This document shows, one piece after another, positions 45,001-52,877 of a stretch of 64,000 nucleotides of DNA. The stretch is from Bacteroidales bacterium. GTDB lineage: Bacteria > Bacteroidota > Bacteroidia > Bacteroidales > F082. The first letter of the stretch is position 1; every line of letters starts with the position of its first letter. The position numbers were made by a program, and so were the translations under genes. The notes beneath the pieces are model-generated. The model did not search any database and was not told where the DNA came from. It saw only the letters and a list, made by a program, of their open reading frames with translations. The stretch is from positions 1 through 64,000 of the forward strand of contig JAUYGX010000124.1 of NCBI GenBank assembly GCA_030690365.1, given 5' to 3'.

Positions 45001-46343
45001 ATAGTCAAACCAACGGGATGCTGCTTCCGGGATTTAAATATGAACCCGAACTGATGGGTGTAAATCTGACTACCTCGGCACCAACCATGGGATTTGTATT
45101 TGGCGATCAGCACGACATCCGCTGGGATGCCGCCAAAAATGGCTGGTTAGTTACCGATTCTGCCTTTAACAACCCTTATATGACCAAGTTTACCGAGTCG
45201 TTGTCGTACAAGGTAAACGGCGAGTTGTTTGGTGCTATTAGTATCACCATTAATGGAGATAGGATTTATGCTGAAAACAGTCAGTCGTATTTCAGATACG
45301 ACAACGCCATCAGTGATTTTAGTGTATCTGCACTGACGCGTTCGGGCAACTTTAATATCTCTTATCTGGCCATCAACACAGCCTTCGATAAATCGAATGG
45401 TAAGGAGGTTTCGCAGGTATTTATGAATTTCCTGGCCACCCGAAGGACTGTTGCTGATAAGCTGGCACATGAGAATCCCGATTGGATGCTCAACCAGGAA
45501 TACTATTATGACACATTGGCCAAAGAAGAGTTTCCGGTGGGATACGGATCCAATTCGCAGTCGGTACTGTATTACTCGTTTTTAAGTGCCTATTCAGGTA
45601 AAAGCGAAAGCAAGATTAAAACCAGAACACCCTTTCCGAGCATACCATTGCCCAATTGGCTGATCACTTTTAATGGGTTGACCAAACTAAATTTCATAGG
45701 TAAATTGTTCAGAACGGTGAACATCAACCATGGATATCGGTCGATGCTGACAGTAGCTTCCTGGTCAAGCAACATGAATTACGATCCGGCCAATCCTGGA
45801 AAACGCCAGGAATCTTCTTCCAACTATGTGCCTGAATATGATATTGGTATTGTTTCAATCTCCGAGCAGTTTAGCCCGTTGATCGGGGTTGATGTAACCA
45901 TGCACAACAGCATGTCGGCGAAATTTGCCCTGAAGAAATCGCGTAAGCTCGACTTGAGTTTTGTAAACAACCAGCTTACAGAAGTGGTTGGTAACGAAGT
46001 CACTATTGGATTAGGATACCGCATTAAAAACCTTAAATTCTCCATCGGTTCGATGAGTGGCGCTGCGCCTTCAAAAAAATACAGCAGCGACCTGAACTTA
46101 AAACTTGATTTCAGCATCATCAATAATATCACTACGTTGCGTCGTATCGACGAGGTAAACAATCAGATTTCTGCCGGATCGCGACAATACACACTTGACT
46201 TCTCAGGTGATTACATGCTCAGTCAAAGTGTGCAACTCCGGCTTTATTACAATTGGACCAGTAGTAAACCTTATGTATCGTCGCAAATACCAAATGCAAC
46301 CACCAAAGGAGGTTTCAGTCTGAGGTTTAATCTGGCGCAATAG
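39036..46343 (+). CDS. sprA: T9SS outer-membrane translocon SprA (Sov)
   Basis: 2435 residues, close to the length of Flavobacterium SprA (about 2400). SprA forms the very large single-chain outer-membrane barrel through which T9SS cargo leaves the cell. An N-terminal signal peptide (about 1-27) and a plug-like region precede long beta-rich sequence, with characteristic stretches such as IDIRPQGSAEVSFGV near 170 and paired FDFNMKIQMNVLAKIGDKI near 205; the end LRFNLAQ has a barrel terminus. The start is TTG 39036: in-frame stops lie at 39015 and 39021, leaving no other start. The T9SS cargo in this window (1-108, 474-2363, 17801-19582) should use it. Confidence 0.95.
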   Translation: MRRKSIHILLLVFIAGGFVLQSSTAIANRLPKYFFQGVIVPDSLNPDTTKVDLIYPFPDFTGNPYLDQQGQSPLFLNPPANIQREIIYNPETNTYEFQSKIGDFTYRPPTVMDFDDYQDYEMQHDVNNYWKERAQTAGTAEGSRLIPKIYVGGEAFDRIFGSNTIDIRPQGSAEVSFGVLHTKRDDPALDVRQRRATNFDFNMKIQMNVLAKIGDKIEFKANYNTESSFDFENTLKLKYEGNEDEIIQLIEAGNVSLPLRSTLISGSQSLFGVKTELQFGKTHVTAVFSQQQSETKNITVQGGAQTSRFKITALDYEANKHFFFTQYLRSHYESALSDLPVVTSDINITKIEVWVTNIGAATEENRSIVAFTDLGEGRQQWIHNPNIHPMQGGSVPSNYSNDMMRRMDTLRIRDINQVTSYLTGDPLGIGKINYMVAGEDFVKLENARKLKTTEYSVNKKLGFISLNTTLSTDQVLAVAIQYTLIGSDSVYQVGEFSDQGITAPKCLVVKLLKSNNLNTKMPMWNLMMKNVYSIGAYQVQRDNFMFNILYSGNSQGVPTGYFTDGPDKVVGVPLIHLFGLDNLNSQLNPIPGGDGMFDYIDNATTIGGTIQASNGRIFFTKLEPFGKFVHDSIFPNNPELAEKYAFDSLYTLTKAGAEQYPDKNKYILEGMYRSQSGADISLNALNVPQGSVKVTAGGVPLTENVDYTVDYTLGRVSIINEGIMNSGVPINVSLESNSMFNVQQKRMMGIHVDHEINKDFHIGGTLLNLHERPLTQKVNYGDDPISNTMWGLDLSYRTESRWLTKMVDKLPGISTKEVSKISVDGEFAQFIPGHSKAIGNTGTSYIDDFEGAKSTIDLKNIINWTMASTPQGQPDMFPEAMMGGSTPESAYTYGKNRSKLAWYIIAPLFYDMRGGTKPKNVDKEELSKNSVRQVYENEVFPNRDNNRNNIPTNIAVLNLAHYPSERGPYNFDVSNNSYSAGIDENGNLNDPASRWSGMMRQIESTDFEASNIEYIEFWLMDPFTEDPDNKGELYINLGEVSEDILRDGRKSYENGLPTTEVAENVDTTAWGRVPKLQALVEAFTSNTGATRIHQDVGYDGLITEDEKSFYNNSYLDIIRQEYGANSVAYSNAIGDPSADNYHYFLGSDYDIEAKYSSVLERYKNFNQSEGNSPTDDIDPESYITSATNYPDVEDINRDNTLSESERYFQYKILLDRNKMKVGENYITDVFEGTVEGKLPNGEENHKTYWYQFKIPVHSPDKVIGNISDFRSVRFMRVFMRGFERPIVARFATFELVRGEWRRYDQVIRGPGVYPSGGTGNVGDFTVSTVSIEENGKRTPINYVTPPGVDRELMFGTTSNYQQNEQSLELKVANLEDGYANAVYKTTDFDFRQYKRIKMYVHAEKMKETDNLAYGDLTAFVRIGSDFTDNYYEYEVPLEFTKWYQNSQDSVWPEANNFDIVLDELVNVKHNRNVAMRQPGSVLSLSKPYVEYIGNRKVTVFGSPSISDVKGIMLGVRNPKQNLHQADDGNPESAIIWFDELRLTDFNDKNGWAATGRIEANLADLGRISVSGSHSSAGFASLDTKISQIPLEATTNFMVSTDLDLGKFAGEKAGVRLPMHYDYAIQEITPEYNPLDPDIKLKDDLDSYTNKSKRDSLEALVVDHTTNQNINFMNVRKDRVDSKKKPRIYDVENFDVSFAYSKFRHQNIDFEYDNQDQYRGGFGYNFNPKPKNYQPFNSVKFLAKARHLALIKDFNFYLLPKVLSFRTDMDRNIRKVLYRDKSLGDIIIKPTIERQWNWNRIYDLKFDLSKSLALEFNAGANAFINEPTIYPDKGTPEWDAYKRAIWDSIANFGTMNRYNQSFRVTYNVPLKKIPELDWISMALSYQALYNWAGSSTSTRARFGNSIENSSQKQLNGNLDLSNLYNKVPYIKKLNKTSRRSPGPATRIRGGGPQPPAQAEDTTKPSVNVPKIIGDGLLKFLTSITKANVTYSQTNGMLLPGFKYEPELMGVNLTTSAPTMGFVFGDQHDIRWDAAKNGWLVTDSAFNNPYMTKFTESLSYKVNGELFGAISITINGDRIYAENSQSYFRYDNAISDFSVSALTRSGNFNISYLAINTAFDKSNGKEVSQVFMNFLATRRTVADKLAHENPDWMLNQEYYYDTLAKEEFPVGYGSNSQSVLYYSFLSAYSGKSESKIKTRTPFPSIPLPNWLITFNGLTKLNFIGKLFRTVNINHGYRSMLTVASWSSNMNYDPANPGKRQESSSNYVPEYDIGIVSISEQFSPLIGVDVTMHNSMSAKFALKKSRKLDLSFVNNQLTEVVGNEVTIGLGYRIKNLKFSIGSMSGAAPSKKYSSDLNLKLDFSIINNITTLRRIDEVNNQISAGSRQYTLDFSGDYMLSQSVQLRLYYNWTSSKPYVSSQIPNATTKGGFSLRFNLAQ

Positions 46344-46378
46344 TTATTTATTTTGCAACTAAATTACATACCAGGGTG

Positions 46379-46408
46379 TTTTCCTATGGTGAATTTACCC
46401 TAAATTTG
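46379..46408 (+). promoter_or_regulatory. Promoter of gcvH
   Basis: A TTTT at 46379-46382 near the -33 position, then TAAATTTG at 46401-46408. The leader to ATG 46433 is about 18 nt, so gcvH can be expressed apart from sprA. Confidence 0.45.
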
Positions 46409-46432
46409 GCAATTATTTAAAACCTGAATCAC

Positions 46433-46813
46433 ATGAATATTCCTAAGAATTTATTGTACACCGAAGACCACGAATGGTTAAGAGTTGAAGGTAATGAAGC
46501 TTTTGTTGGTGTTACCGATTTTGCTCAAAAAGAATTGGGCGATGTTGTTTTTGTAGAAGTTGAAACCCTGGACGAAACCCTTGACAAGGCTGAAGCTTTC
46601 GGAACTATTGAAGCCGTTAAAACTGTTTCTGATATGTTTATGCCTGTAGGAGGTACTGTTCTCGAGTTAAACGAGTTGCTTGAAGATGAACCTGAGACCA
46701 TCAATAAAGATCCTTATGGAAAGGGATGGATTATTAAGATCTCTATTTCCGATGCCTCTGAATTGGATCAGTTGCTTGATGCTGATGCTTATAAAGCTTT
46801 AATAGAAGAATAA
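46433..46813 (+). CDS. gcvH: Glycine cleavage system H protein
   Basis: 126-residue lipoyl carrier that shuttles the aminomethyl group between the P, T and L proteins of glycine cleavage. The lipoylated residue is K63 in [12 protein letters not shown]. The N-terminal [12 protein letters not shown] and the [16 protein letters not shown]-like C-terminal segment are typical. Genes for the P and T proteins are not in this window; gcvH beside sprA is an arrangement seen elsewhere in the phylum and probably has no functional link to secretion. Confidence 0.95.
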   Translation: MNIPKNLLYTEDHEWLRVEGNEAFVGVTDFAQKELGDVVFVEVETLDETLDKAEAFGTIEAVKTVSDMFMPVGGTVLELNELLEDEPETINKDPYGKGWIIKISISDASELDQLLDADAYKALIEE

Positions 46814-46815
46814 AT

Positions 46816-47226
46816 TTGCAAGGCGCTATCAAACGATTTTGGCCAGCCGTTGCCTGGGCGATCCTCATTTTGATACTTACCGGTGTCCCTGGTACGTATT
46901 TTCCTGAGGTTGAAACCTTTTGGGAATGGCTTACCCCTGATAAAATAGTGCATATGGGTATTTTCGGGGTTCAGGTATTTCTGATACTCCTGGGCTTCGA
47001 CCCACAATATTTAGCAGGTAAAAATCGTTATGTTGTTGTAATTGGTGCTGCAATTGTAACCATTTTATATGGATTGATTACCGAGTTGTTACAACACTTT
47101 GTGTTTATTGGTCGCGACGGAAACATGTTCGACTTTTTGGCAGATGCGGCGGGTGCATTACTGGGTTTGTTGGCATACTATTTGTTAAAAATCAGAAATA
47201 CTGTGGCAAAAATGAATATAGAATGA
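46816..47226 (+). CDS. VanZ-like membrane protein
   Basis: 136 residues, about four membrane spans (near 8-24, 45-62, 74-95 and 108-127). It has the VanZ-type features of a short P-D-K-I-x-H motif (TPDKIVHMG near residue 41), a TELLQHFVFIGRDGNMFDFLAD segment (quoted in part) and D-x-x-A-x-x-x-G near the end. Teicoplanin resistance is not implied; members in Bacteroidota are of unknown function. The start is TTG 46816, 2 nt after the gcvH stop, so the pair is co-translated. Confidence 0.8.
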   Translation: MQGAIKRFWPAVAWAILILILTGVPGTYFPEVETFWEWLTPDKIVHMGIFGVQVFLILLGFDPQYLAGKNRYVVVIGAAIVTILYGLITELLQHFVFIGRDGNMFDFLADAAGALLGLLAYYLLKIRNTVAKMNIE

Positions 47227-47278
47227 TAGAAATTGCTATTTTAGCACTTTCATATCTTAACTAAACACTATTTTAGAG

Positions 47279-47956
47279 ATGGAAACTAAAAAAACAGAGA
47301 AGGCTGATCTGGAAAATAAGAAGTCATTGTTCTTTCAGATAGGACTTGTTTTCGCCCTGGTAGTTGTGTTGTTTGCTTTTGAATACAAAAGTTACGACAA
47401 AATTACCGTCGATCTGGCCTCACGTGCTGTAGATGATACACCGGAAGAAATCATTCCTATCACCGAACAGAAAGTAAAACCACCACCACCACCACCTCCA
47501 AAACAGGTAACCAAGATTACCATTGTGGAAGATGATGTGGAAGTGGAAGATGATATCGAAATTGACGTGGATGCAGATGCTGAAACAGAGATGGAAGCAT
47601 ATATTCCGCAGGATATGGGTGATGAAGAGATTGTAGAACAGGAAATTTTTACAGTTGTTGAATCAATGCCTGATTTTCCGGGAGGAATGGGTAAGCTTAT
47701 GAGCTATCTGGCCAGCAACATCAAATATCCTCCATTGGCCAAGGAAAGCGGAATACAAGGTCGTGTATTTATCAACTTTGTGGTTGAGCCCGATGGATCC
47801 ATTTCACAAGTGAAAGTACTTCGTGGAATTGGCGGCGGTTGCGACGAGGAAGCCGTAAGGGTGGTACAAGCCATGCCCAAATGGAAACCCGGAATGCAAC
47901 GTGGTAAACCGGTAAGGGTTTCGTACAACCTTCCTGTGAAGTTTACACTTCAATAA
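47279..47956 (+). CDS. TonB-family energy transducer
   Basis: 225 residues. One N-terminal membrane span (about 18-36), a proline run (PPPPPPPK near 65-72), an acidic linker (about 80-120) and a C-terminal TonB domain (about 145-225) with YPPLAKESGIQGRVFINFVV and the closing VSYNLPVKFTL. TonB domains pass proton-motive force from ExbBD to outer-membrane receptors. The linker is short for spanning the periplasm. It lies downstream of sprA, gcvH and vanZ, the usual order in the phylum; an energising role for T9SS is not established. Confidence 0.88.
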   Translation: METKKTEKADLENKKSLFFQIGLVFALVVVLFAFEYKSYDKITVDLASRAVDDTPEEIIPITEQKVKPPPPPPPKQVTKITIVEDDVEVEDDIEIDVDADAETEMEAYIPQDMGDEEIVEQEIFTVVESMPDFPGGMGKLMSYLASNIKYPPLAKESGIQGRVFINFVVEPDGSISQVKVLRGIGGGCDEEAVRVVQAMPKWKPGMQRGKPVRVSYNLPVKFTLQ

Positions 47957-47974
47957 GGGATCATAAAAATCTTT

Positions 47975-48003
47975 AAAGCCGTTTTGAAAAGACGGCTTTT
48001 TTT
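47975..48003 (+). terminator. Intrinsic terminator after the tonB-like gene
   Basis: An 8-bp stem AAAGCCGT/ACGGCTTT (47975-47982 with 47992-47999) with the T run continuing to 48003. It ends the sprA-side operon before the convergent uvrC gene. Confidence 0.8.
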
Positions 48004-48087
48004 ATGCAATGTTATTTGAAAGTATTTTCGGATCAATAAAAACGTTGAGGAACTTATTTCATTAAACTATTTGCAATACATTCATTA

Positions 48088-49917
48088 CTAAATTCCCGGA
48101 TTTTCATCTTGATCAGAGTTTTCCTCGCTGTTACTTCCATGGAAATGATTCCAAACAATAGCCGCTTTGGCCGGGCCAATCATTTCGGATAGCTTTTCCA
48201 ATGTGGCTTGTTGAATGTTTTTAACCGATTTTAATTCCAGAAGCAGCGTTTTGGTGGTGGATTTTCCGATGCCTTTTATTTCGGTAAGCTCCGACTTGAT
48301 GGTTCCTTTTTCCAATCGTTTGCGGTGGTGTGTAATCCCAAACCGATGGGCTTCGTCACGAAGCTGCTGAATTATTTTTAGCGATTCGGAGGTTTTATCC
48401 AGGTAAATGGGAATTGAATCGTTGGGGAAATAAATCTCTTCCAGCCGTTTGGCAATCCCGATAATCGCCACTTTGCCATATAAATTGATGCTCTTGAGTG
48501 CCTTAACAGCAGCGCTTAGCTGCCCTTTGCCACCATCTACCACAATCAGTTGCGGAAGCGCCTGTTCCTCATTCATCAGGCGGCTGTAACGGCGGCTGAT
48601 AATCTCCTCCATGGAGGCAAAGTCGTTGGGACCTTCCACCGTTTTAATGATAAAATGCCGGTATCCTTTTTTGTTGGGTTTGGCATTTATAAACTGAACC
48701 ATGGCCGCTACCGGATAGTCGCCCTGAAAATTGGAATTGTCGAAACACTCTATTTGTACAGGCAGTTCTGCCAGATGCAAATCGCTTTTTAACTGATTGA
48801 GAATTCTGTTCTTATGGCGGTCAGGATCTACTAAATCGCGTTGTTTTTGTCGGTCGAGTTTATAAAGTCGTGCATTGCGCTCACTGAGATCGAGCAAATG
48901 CCTTTTGTCACCGCGCTGTGGGATTGTAAATGCCACCTCCGGTATTTCCACCGCAGGAGCAAACGGAACAATAACTTCCCTGGAGGTGCTTTCAAAGCGC
49001 TGACGAAAATCCATCAACGCCATGGTAAGTAATTCATCTTCCGATTCATTGAGCCGTTTAATAATTTCGATGGTGTGTGCCTGAACAATAGCACCATTTA
49101 TCACTTTCAAATAATTTGAATAGGCTCTTTTTTCAGCGTTGATCAGCGAAATCACATCCACATCGTGAATATGGGGATTAACGATGGTGGATTTGCTCTT
49201 GTATTTTTCGAGGATTTCAATTTTCTCTTTAACAATCTGAGCCTTTTCAAACTCTTGAAGTTCAGCATAATGATGCATCTTCAGTTTCAAATCCTGGATC
49301 ACCGAAACGATATTCCCTTTGATGATGCTCTTGATTTGGCGGATGGTTTCGTTGTAATCGTCAACCGTTTGCTCACCAATACAAGGAGCTTTGCAGTTGC
49401 CCAGGTGATATTCCAGACAAACCTTGTATTTGCCTGTGTCGATTTCGCTTTGCAACAATTTCAGCGAGCAACTGCGCAGCTGAAATAGCTGCCGTATAAT
49501 CTCCAGGATTGTTTTCATCATCCTCACTGACGCATAGGGACCGAAATACTCAGAGCCGTCGTGAATAACATTTCTGGTAGGCATCACGCGAGGAAAGCGC
49601 TCATTTTTTATACATATCCATGGAAATGTTTTGTCATCTTTTAAAAGGATGTTATAGCGTGGTTGATGTTTTTTAATCAGGTTATTCTCCAATAAAAGGG
49701 CATCAAATTCACTGTTGGTAATGATTACACGGATATCGTGAATTTTTTTTACCAGAACCTTCAGCTTTCCCGATTGATGGGTTTTGGTAAAATAACTTGA
49801 TACTCTCTTTTTCAGGTCTTTGGCTTTTCCAACATAAATAATTTTCCCGGAATCGTCAAAATATTGATATACTCCGGGATTGTTGGGAATGGTACTGATG
49901 AGTTGTTTTATCGACAT
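48088..49917 (-). CDS. uvrC: Excinuclease ABC subunit C
   Basis: 609 residues. Makes the two incisions of nucleotide excision repair. The N-terminal GIY-YIG nuclease has PGVYQYFDDSGKIIYVGKAK (residues about 14-33), followed by the Cys-containing segment and a UVR motif (about 200-235) that contacts UvrB. The RNase-H-like second nuclease is in the middle (about 375-530, with ECFDNSNFQG and VDGGKGQLSAA). Tandem helix-hairpin-helix motifs (LTEIKGIGKSTTKTLL) close the protein. The promoter core is TACTTTTG on the minus strand at 49946-49939. Confidence 0.96.
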   Translation of the reverse strand: MSIKQLISTIPNNPGVYQYFDDSGKIIYVGKAKDLKKRVSSYFTKTHQSGKLKVLVKKIHDIRVIITNSEFDALLLENNLIKKHQPRYNILLKDDKTFPWICIKNERFPRVMPTRNVIHDGSEYFGPYASVRMMKTILEIIRQLFQLRSCSLKLLQSEIDTGKYKVCLEYHLGNCKAPCIGEQTVDDYNETIRQIKSIIKGNIVSVIQDLKLKMHHYAELQEFEKAQIVKEKIEILEKYKSKSTIVNPHIHDVDVISLINAEKRAYSNYLKVINGAIVQAHTIEIIKRLNESEDELLTMALMDFRQRFESTSREVIVPFAPAVEIPEVAFTIPQRGDKRHLLDLSERNARLYKLDRQKQRDLVDPDRHKNRILNQLKSDLHLAELPVQIECFDNSNFQGDYPVAAMVQFINAKPNKKGYRHFIIKTVEGPNDFASMEEIISRRYSRLMNEEQALPQLIVVDGGKGQLSAAVKALKSINLYGKVAIIGIAKRLEEIYFPNDSIPIYLDKTSESLKIIQQLRDEAHRFGITHHRKRLEKGTIKSELTEIKGIGKSTTKTLLLELKSVKNIQQATLEKLSEMIGPAKAAIVWNHFHGSNSEENSDQDENPGI

Positions 49918-49938
49918 GCCTGATTAAGAATGAAAGCA

Positions 49939-49946
49939 CAAAAGTA
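49939..49946 (-). promoter_or_regulatory. Promoter core of uvrC
   Basis: Minus-strand TACTTTTG matches TAnnTTTG and lies 21 nt upstream of the uvrC ATG at 49917. Confidence 0.45.
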
Positions 49947-50057
49947 AGAAATGATTTGGCAAGTTAATCGTAGCCTGATACACCGCATTATTCTGCCATA
50001 TTAAAAATGACTACAATAATGTCCCGGACATCGTGGTAGCTTATTGTTGGTAGCATA

Positions 50058-52010
50058 TCATGCAATTATTTTATGCGATTTACCAAATTTCCGAATGATG
50101 AAGTAAAGTATCAGAATCCCGACAGGAAATAGAATGAAAGGGCTTATCCCAAAAGAAGCGGGCAAAGTCCCGATAAATACAGCGACAAAGCCTGCGGTCA
50201 TGGCATAGGGCAACTGGGTGCGCACATGTTCGATATGAGGACAGGCACTGGCTAGCGAGCTGAGAATGGTTGTGTCGGAGATGGGTGAACAATGATCACC
50301 AAATACGCTTCCGGTAAGGACTGCCGCAGCAATATTGTGAAAAATCGACATGGAGGTGGCGTAATCCAGGTGGGCATGATTCGATAGTAACCAGGCGGAA
50401 GGCAGCATCAACGGATAGAGAATGGCCATGGTACCCCAGGAACTTCCGGTGGAGAATGAAATCAATGCTGCAATCAGAAAAGTCAGCATCGGTAGCAAAT
50501 AGGGCGATATAGAAGCTTCAATCAGGCTCTGTGAAATGAAGTCAGCCGTATGCATGTGCTTGGTAACCAATGCAATCGACCAGGCCAGGGTGAGTATCAT
50601 GACGGCAGGAAGCATGGTTTTAAATCCCTGAATAATGCTTTCCATGGCTTCTTTGATGGTGAGAATTTTTTGCGAGAAAGACAACAACAAGGCCACCATC
50701 ATACTTCCCGATGAAGCCCAAAGCAGTGCAAGGTAAGAGTCGGCACCCCCGATGGTTTCACTCATTTTATCAATAAAACCCAATGCCTGATTTTCCCAGA
50801 CTGTTTGCTGATAGCCTGTGTAGAACAATCCGGTTAATGTTCCAAATACAATAATCAAAACCGGAATGATGGCATTAAAACTTCGGGCTTTAACTCCGGG
50901 TTTAACCTGTATTTCTTCCTGCATATCCCTGTTAAACTGTTCGTCAATAGTGTCGTCATCCATGTTTTGGGTTGAATTTCGGGCTTCACGCTCAGCCTTG
51001 AGCATGGGACCGTAATCCACGTCTTTCCAAATAAGGAACAGGATGAAAACCAGAGTGAAAATCGGATAAAATGAATAGGCCAGCGAATAAAAAAATACCC
51101 CATAAGCCGATTCATCCAGATTTAGCTGATTAATCCCATCCTGTATGTAGCTTAATTCGGCACCAATCCAGGTGGTTACAAAAGCGATGGAAGCTACAGG
51201 TGCAGCCGTTGAGTCGATGAGATAAGCCAGCTTTTCGCGCGAAACCTTCATCCTGTCGGTTAAGGGTCGCATGGTATTGCCCACCACCAGTGTGTTGGCA
51301 TAATCGTCAAAAAAGATTAAAATACCCAGTAGCCACGTAATAAACGAAGCCGACCTGGCTCCGGTAACGTACCTTGACAATACATTTACAACGCCCTTCA
51401 TGCCTCCATTTTTAGTAATCAGACTTACTGTGGCAGCAATAATCATGGAGAAAAGTATAATGGACAAATGACCTCTGTCGTTGAGCGATTCAACAATATA
51501 AGTATCTATTATAGAGAGGAAACCCTGAAAAATGGCCACCACGAAAGTGACTCCTTTGAAGTAAAAAATAATGCCGGTACCCACCCACAAGCCGATAATC
51601 AAGGCACTATATACTTCACGCAACACCAGGGCAAATACAATCGCGAACAAGGGAGGAAGAATTGACATCCACAAAGGGATTGGCGACACAGGGATTTTTT
51701 CAGTGGTGTTTTGTATGGAAATGGTAAGCTCTTCCTTCTTTGAGAATGAATACGAAACTTTTATTTCATTTGTCATGATGGCATACCGGGCAGCCTTGCC
51801 ATTGATGATAACCGTTGCCGAATCGGTGTTTGCGGGTAGAAACTGTTCATTGAAATCAATCCGAATATCCTGGGTGATGTTGGCAACAATGATGTCGGGG
51901 AGTTTAACCCGGAAGCCGGAGCCTGAAATGACATTATTCTCAGCCTGCACCTGGTGGATGCAAAGGCTAAGCAGCAAAAAAACAAGGATTCTCCCAATTG
52001 ATCTTATCAT
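50058..52010 (-). CDS. NhaC-family Na+/H+ antiporter with an N-terminal periplasmic domain
   Basis: 650 residues. A cleavable-looking signal (about 1-23, QVQAEN) is followed by an Ig-like beta domain (about 28-110) and then an NhaC-type transporter with about 11 spans. Transporter signatures include LGILIFFDDYANTLVVGNTMRP (quoted in part) and ISFSTGSSWGTMAILYPL, and the C-terminal VFGDHCSPISDTTILSS. A polar cytoplasmic insertion (about 345-385) is rich in Asp and Glu. NhaC exchangers normally lack the N-terminal domain. It may bind a periplasmic partner. The substrate (Na+, or an organic acid/amine as in some relatives) is not certain. Confidence 0.88.
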   Translation of the reverse strand: MIRSIGRILVFLLLSLCIHQVQAENNVISGSGFRVKLPDIIVANITQDIRIDFNEQFLPANTDSATVIINGKAARYAIMTNEIKVSYSFSKKEELTISIQNTTEKIPVSPIPLWMSILPPLFAIVFALVLREVYSALIIGLWVGTGIIFYFKGVTFVVAIFQGFLSIIDTYIVESLNDRGHLSIILFSMIIAATVSLITKNGGMKGVVNVLSRYVTGARSASFITWLLGILIFFDDYANTLVVGNTMRPLTDRMKVSREKLAYLIDSTAAPVASIAFVTTWIGAELSYIQDGINQLNLDESAYGVFFYSLAYSFYPIFTLVFILFLIWKDVDYGPMLKAEREARNSTQNMDDDTIDEQFNRDMQEEIQVKPGVKARSFNAIIPVLIIVFGTLTGLFYTGYQQTVWENQALGFIDKMSETIGGADSYLALLWASSGSMMVALLLSFSQKILTIKEAMESIIQGFKTMLPAVMILTLAWSIALVTKHMHTADFISQSLIEASISPYLLPMLTFLIAALISFSTGSSWGTMAILYPLMLPSAWLLSNHAHLDYATSMSIFHNIAAAVLTGSVFGDHCSPISDTTILSSLASACPHIEHVRTQLPYAMTAGFVAVFIGTLPASFGISPFILFPVGILILYFIIRKFGKSHKIIA

Positions 52011-52080
52011 TCCACGCCAAATAAAGCGCGTGAAATTAAGACTTTTTATTTAAAAGGGAAAATCCGTGACAAATGTTAAT

Positions 52081-52851
52081 TTACCGGAGTGTTTGCGAAA
52101 CCAGGTTGGTCAGCGTAATGAACTCTTCGATGCTGAGTTGCTCGGCACGCTGCGACAATAGCGGGTGATCAGGCAAACCAACTACTGCAAGTGGTTTAAG
52201 TGCATTGCGAAGGGTTTTGCGCCGTTGGTTGAAAGCCGTCTTCACCACACTAAAATACAGGGATTCGTCGCAGTCGATTTGTTGGGTTTCGTTCCGCGTC
52301 AACCTGATTACGCCTGATTTAACCTTTGGGGGCGGGTAGAAAACATGTTCATGTACAGTAAAACAATACTCAATATTAAACCAGGTTTGAAGTAAAACGC
52401 TGAGAATACCATAAGTTTTGCTTCCCGGCCCGGCAGCCAGGCGTTCGGCCACTTCTTTTTGGATCATGCACACCATTTCCGGAATCTGGTTCCGGTGTTG
52501 CAATGCTTTGAAAAATATCTGACTTCCAATGTTGTATGGAAAATTTCCGATGATGGCTGTCTTGGATTCGGTAATTTCCCCGAAAGGGATTTTTAAAAAA
52601 TCAGCCTGATGGATGGTGATCCGTGGATCGTGAAAGTTTTCGCGAAGATATTCAACCGATTCGTCATCAATTTCAATGAGATGCAGGTTGGTGATGTGCT
52701 CATCCTTTAGCAGGAAAGTGGTTAAAACACCAGTTCCCGGACCAATTTCACAAACCGTAGTATTTTTCATCGAGAGGCAACCAACAATTTTTTCGGCGAT
52801 GTTATTGTCAGTTAAAAAATGCTGACCCAGGTGTTTTTTTGGTTTAACCAT
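52081..52851 (-). CDS. rsmA: 16S rRNA (adenine1518/1519-N6)-dimethyltransferase
   Basis: 256 residues (also called KsgA). Dimethylates two adenines near the 3' end of 16S rRNA late in 30S assembly. The start LGQHFLTDNNIAEKIV is typical, the SAM motif is CEIGPGTGVLT (near residue 35), the catalytic motif IV is NFPYNIGS (near 100), and the C-terminal helical domain holds FNQRRKTLRNALK. It lies 26 nt after a TPR gene on the same strand, ending in front of the antiporter gene. Confidence 0.95.
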   Translation of the reverse strand: MVKPKKHLGQHFLTDNNIAEKIVGCLSMKNTTVCEIGPGTGVLTTFLLKDEHITNLHLIEIDDESVEYLRENFHDPRITIHQADFLKIPFGEITESKTAIIGNFPYNIGSQIFFKALQHRNQIPEMVCMIQKEVAERLAAGPGSKTYGILSVLLQTWFNIEYCFTVHEHVFYPPPKVKSGVIRLTRNETQQIDCDESLYFSVVKTAFNQRRKTLRNALKPLAVVGLPDHPLLSQRAEQLSIEEFITLTNLVSQTLR

Positions 52852-52877
52852 GATGTTTTAGGATAATTGTGGCAAAT

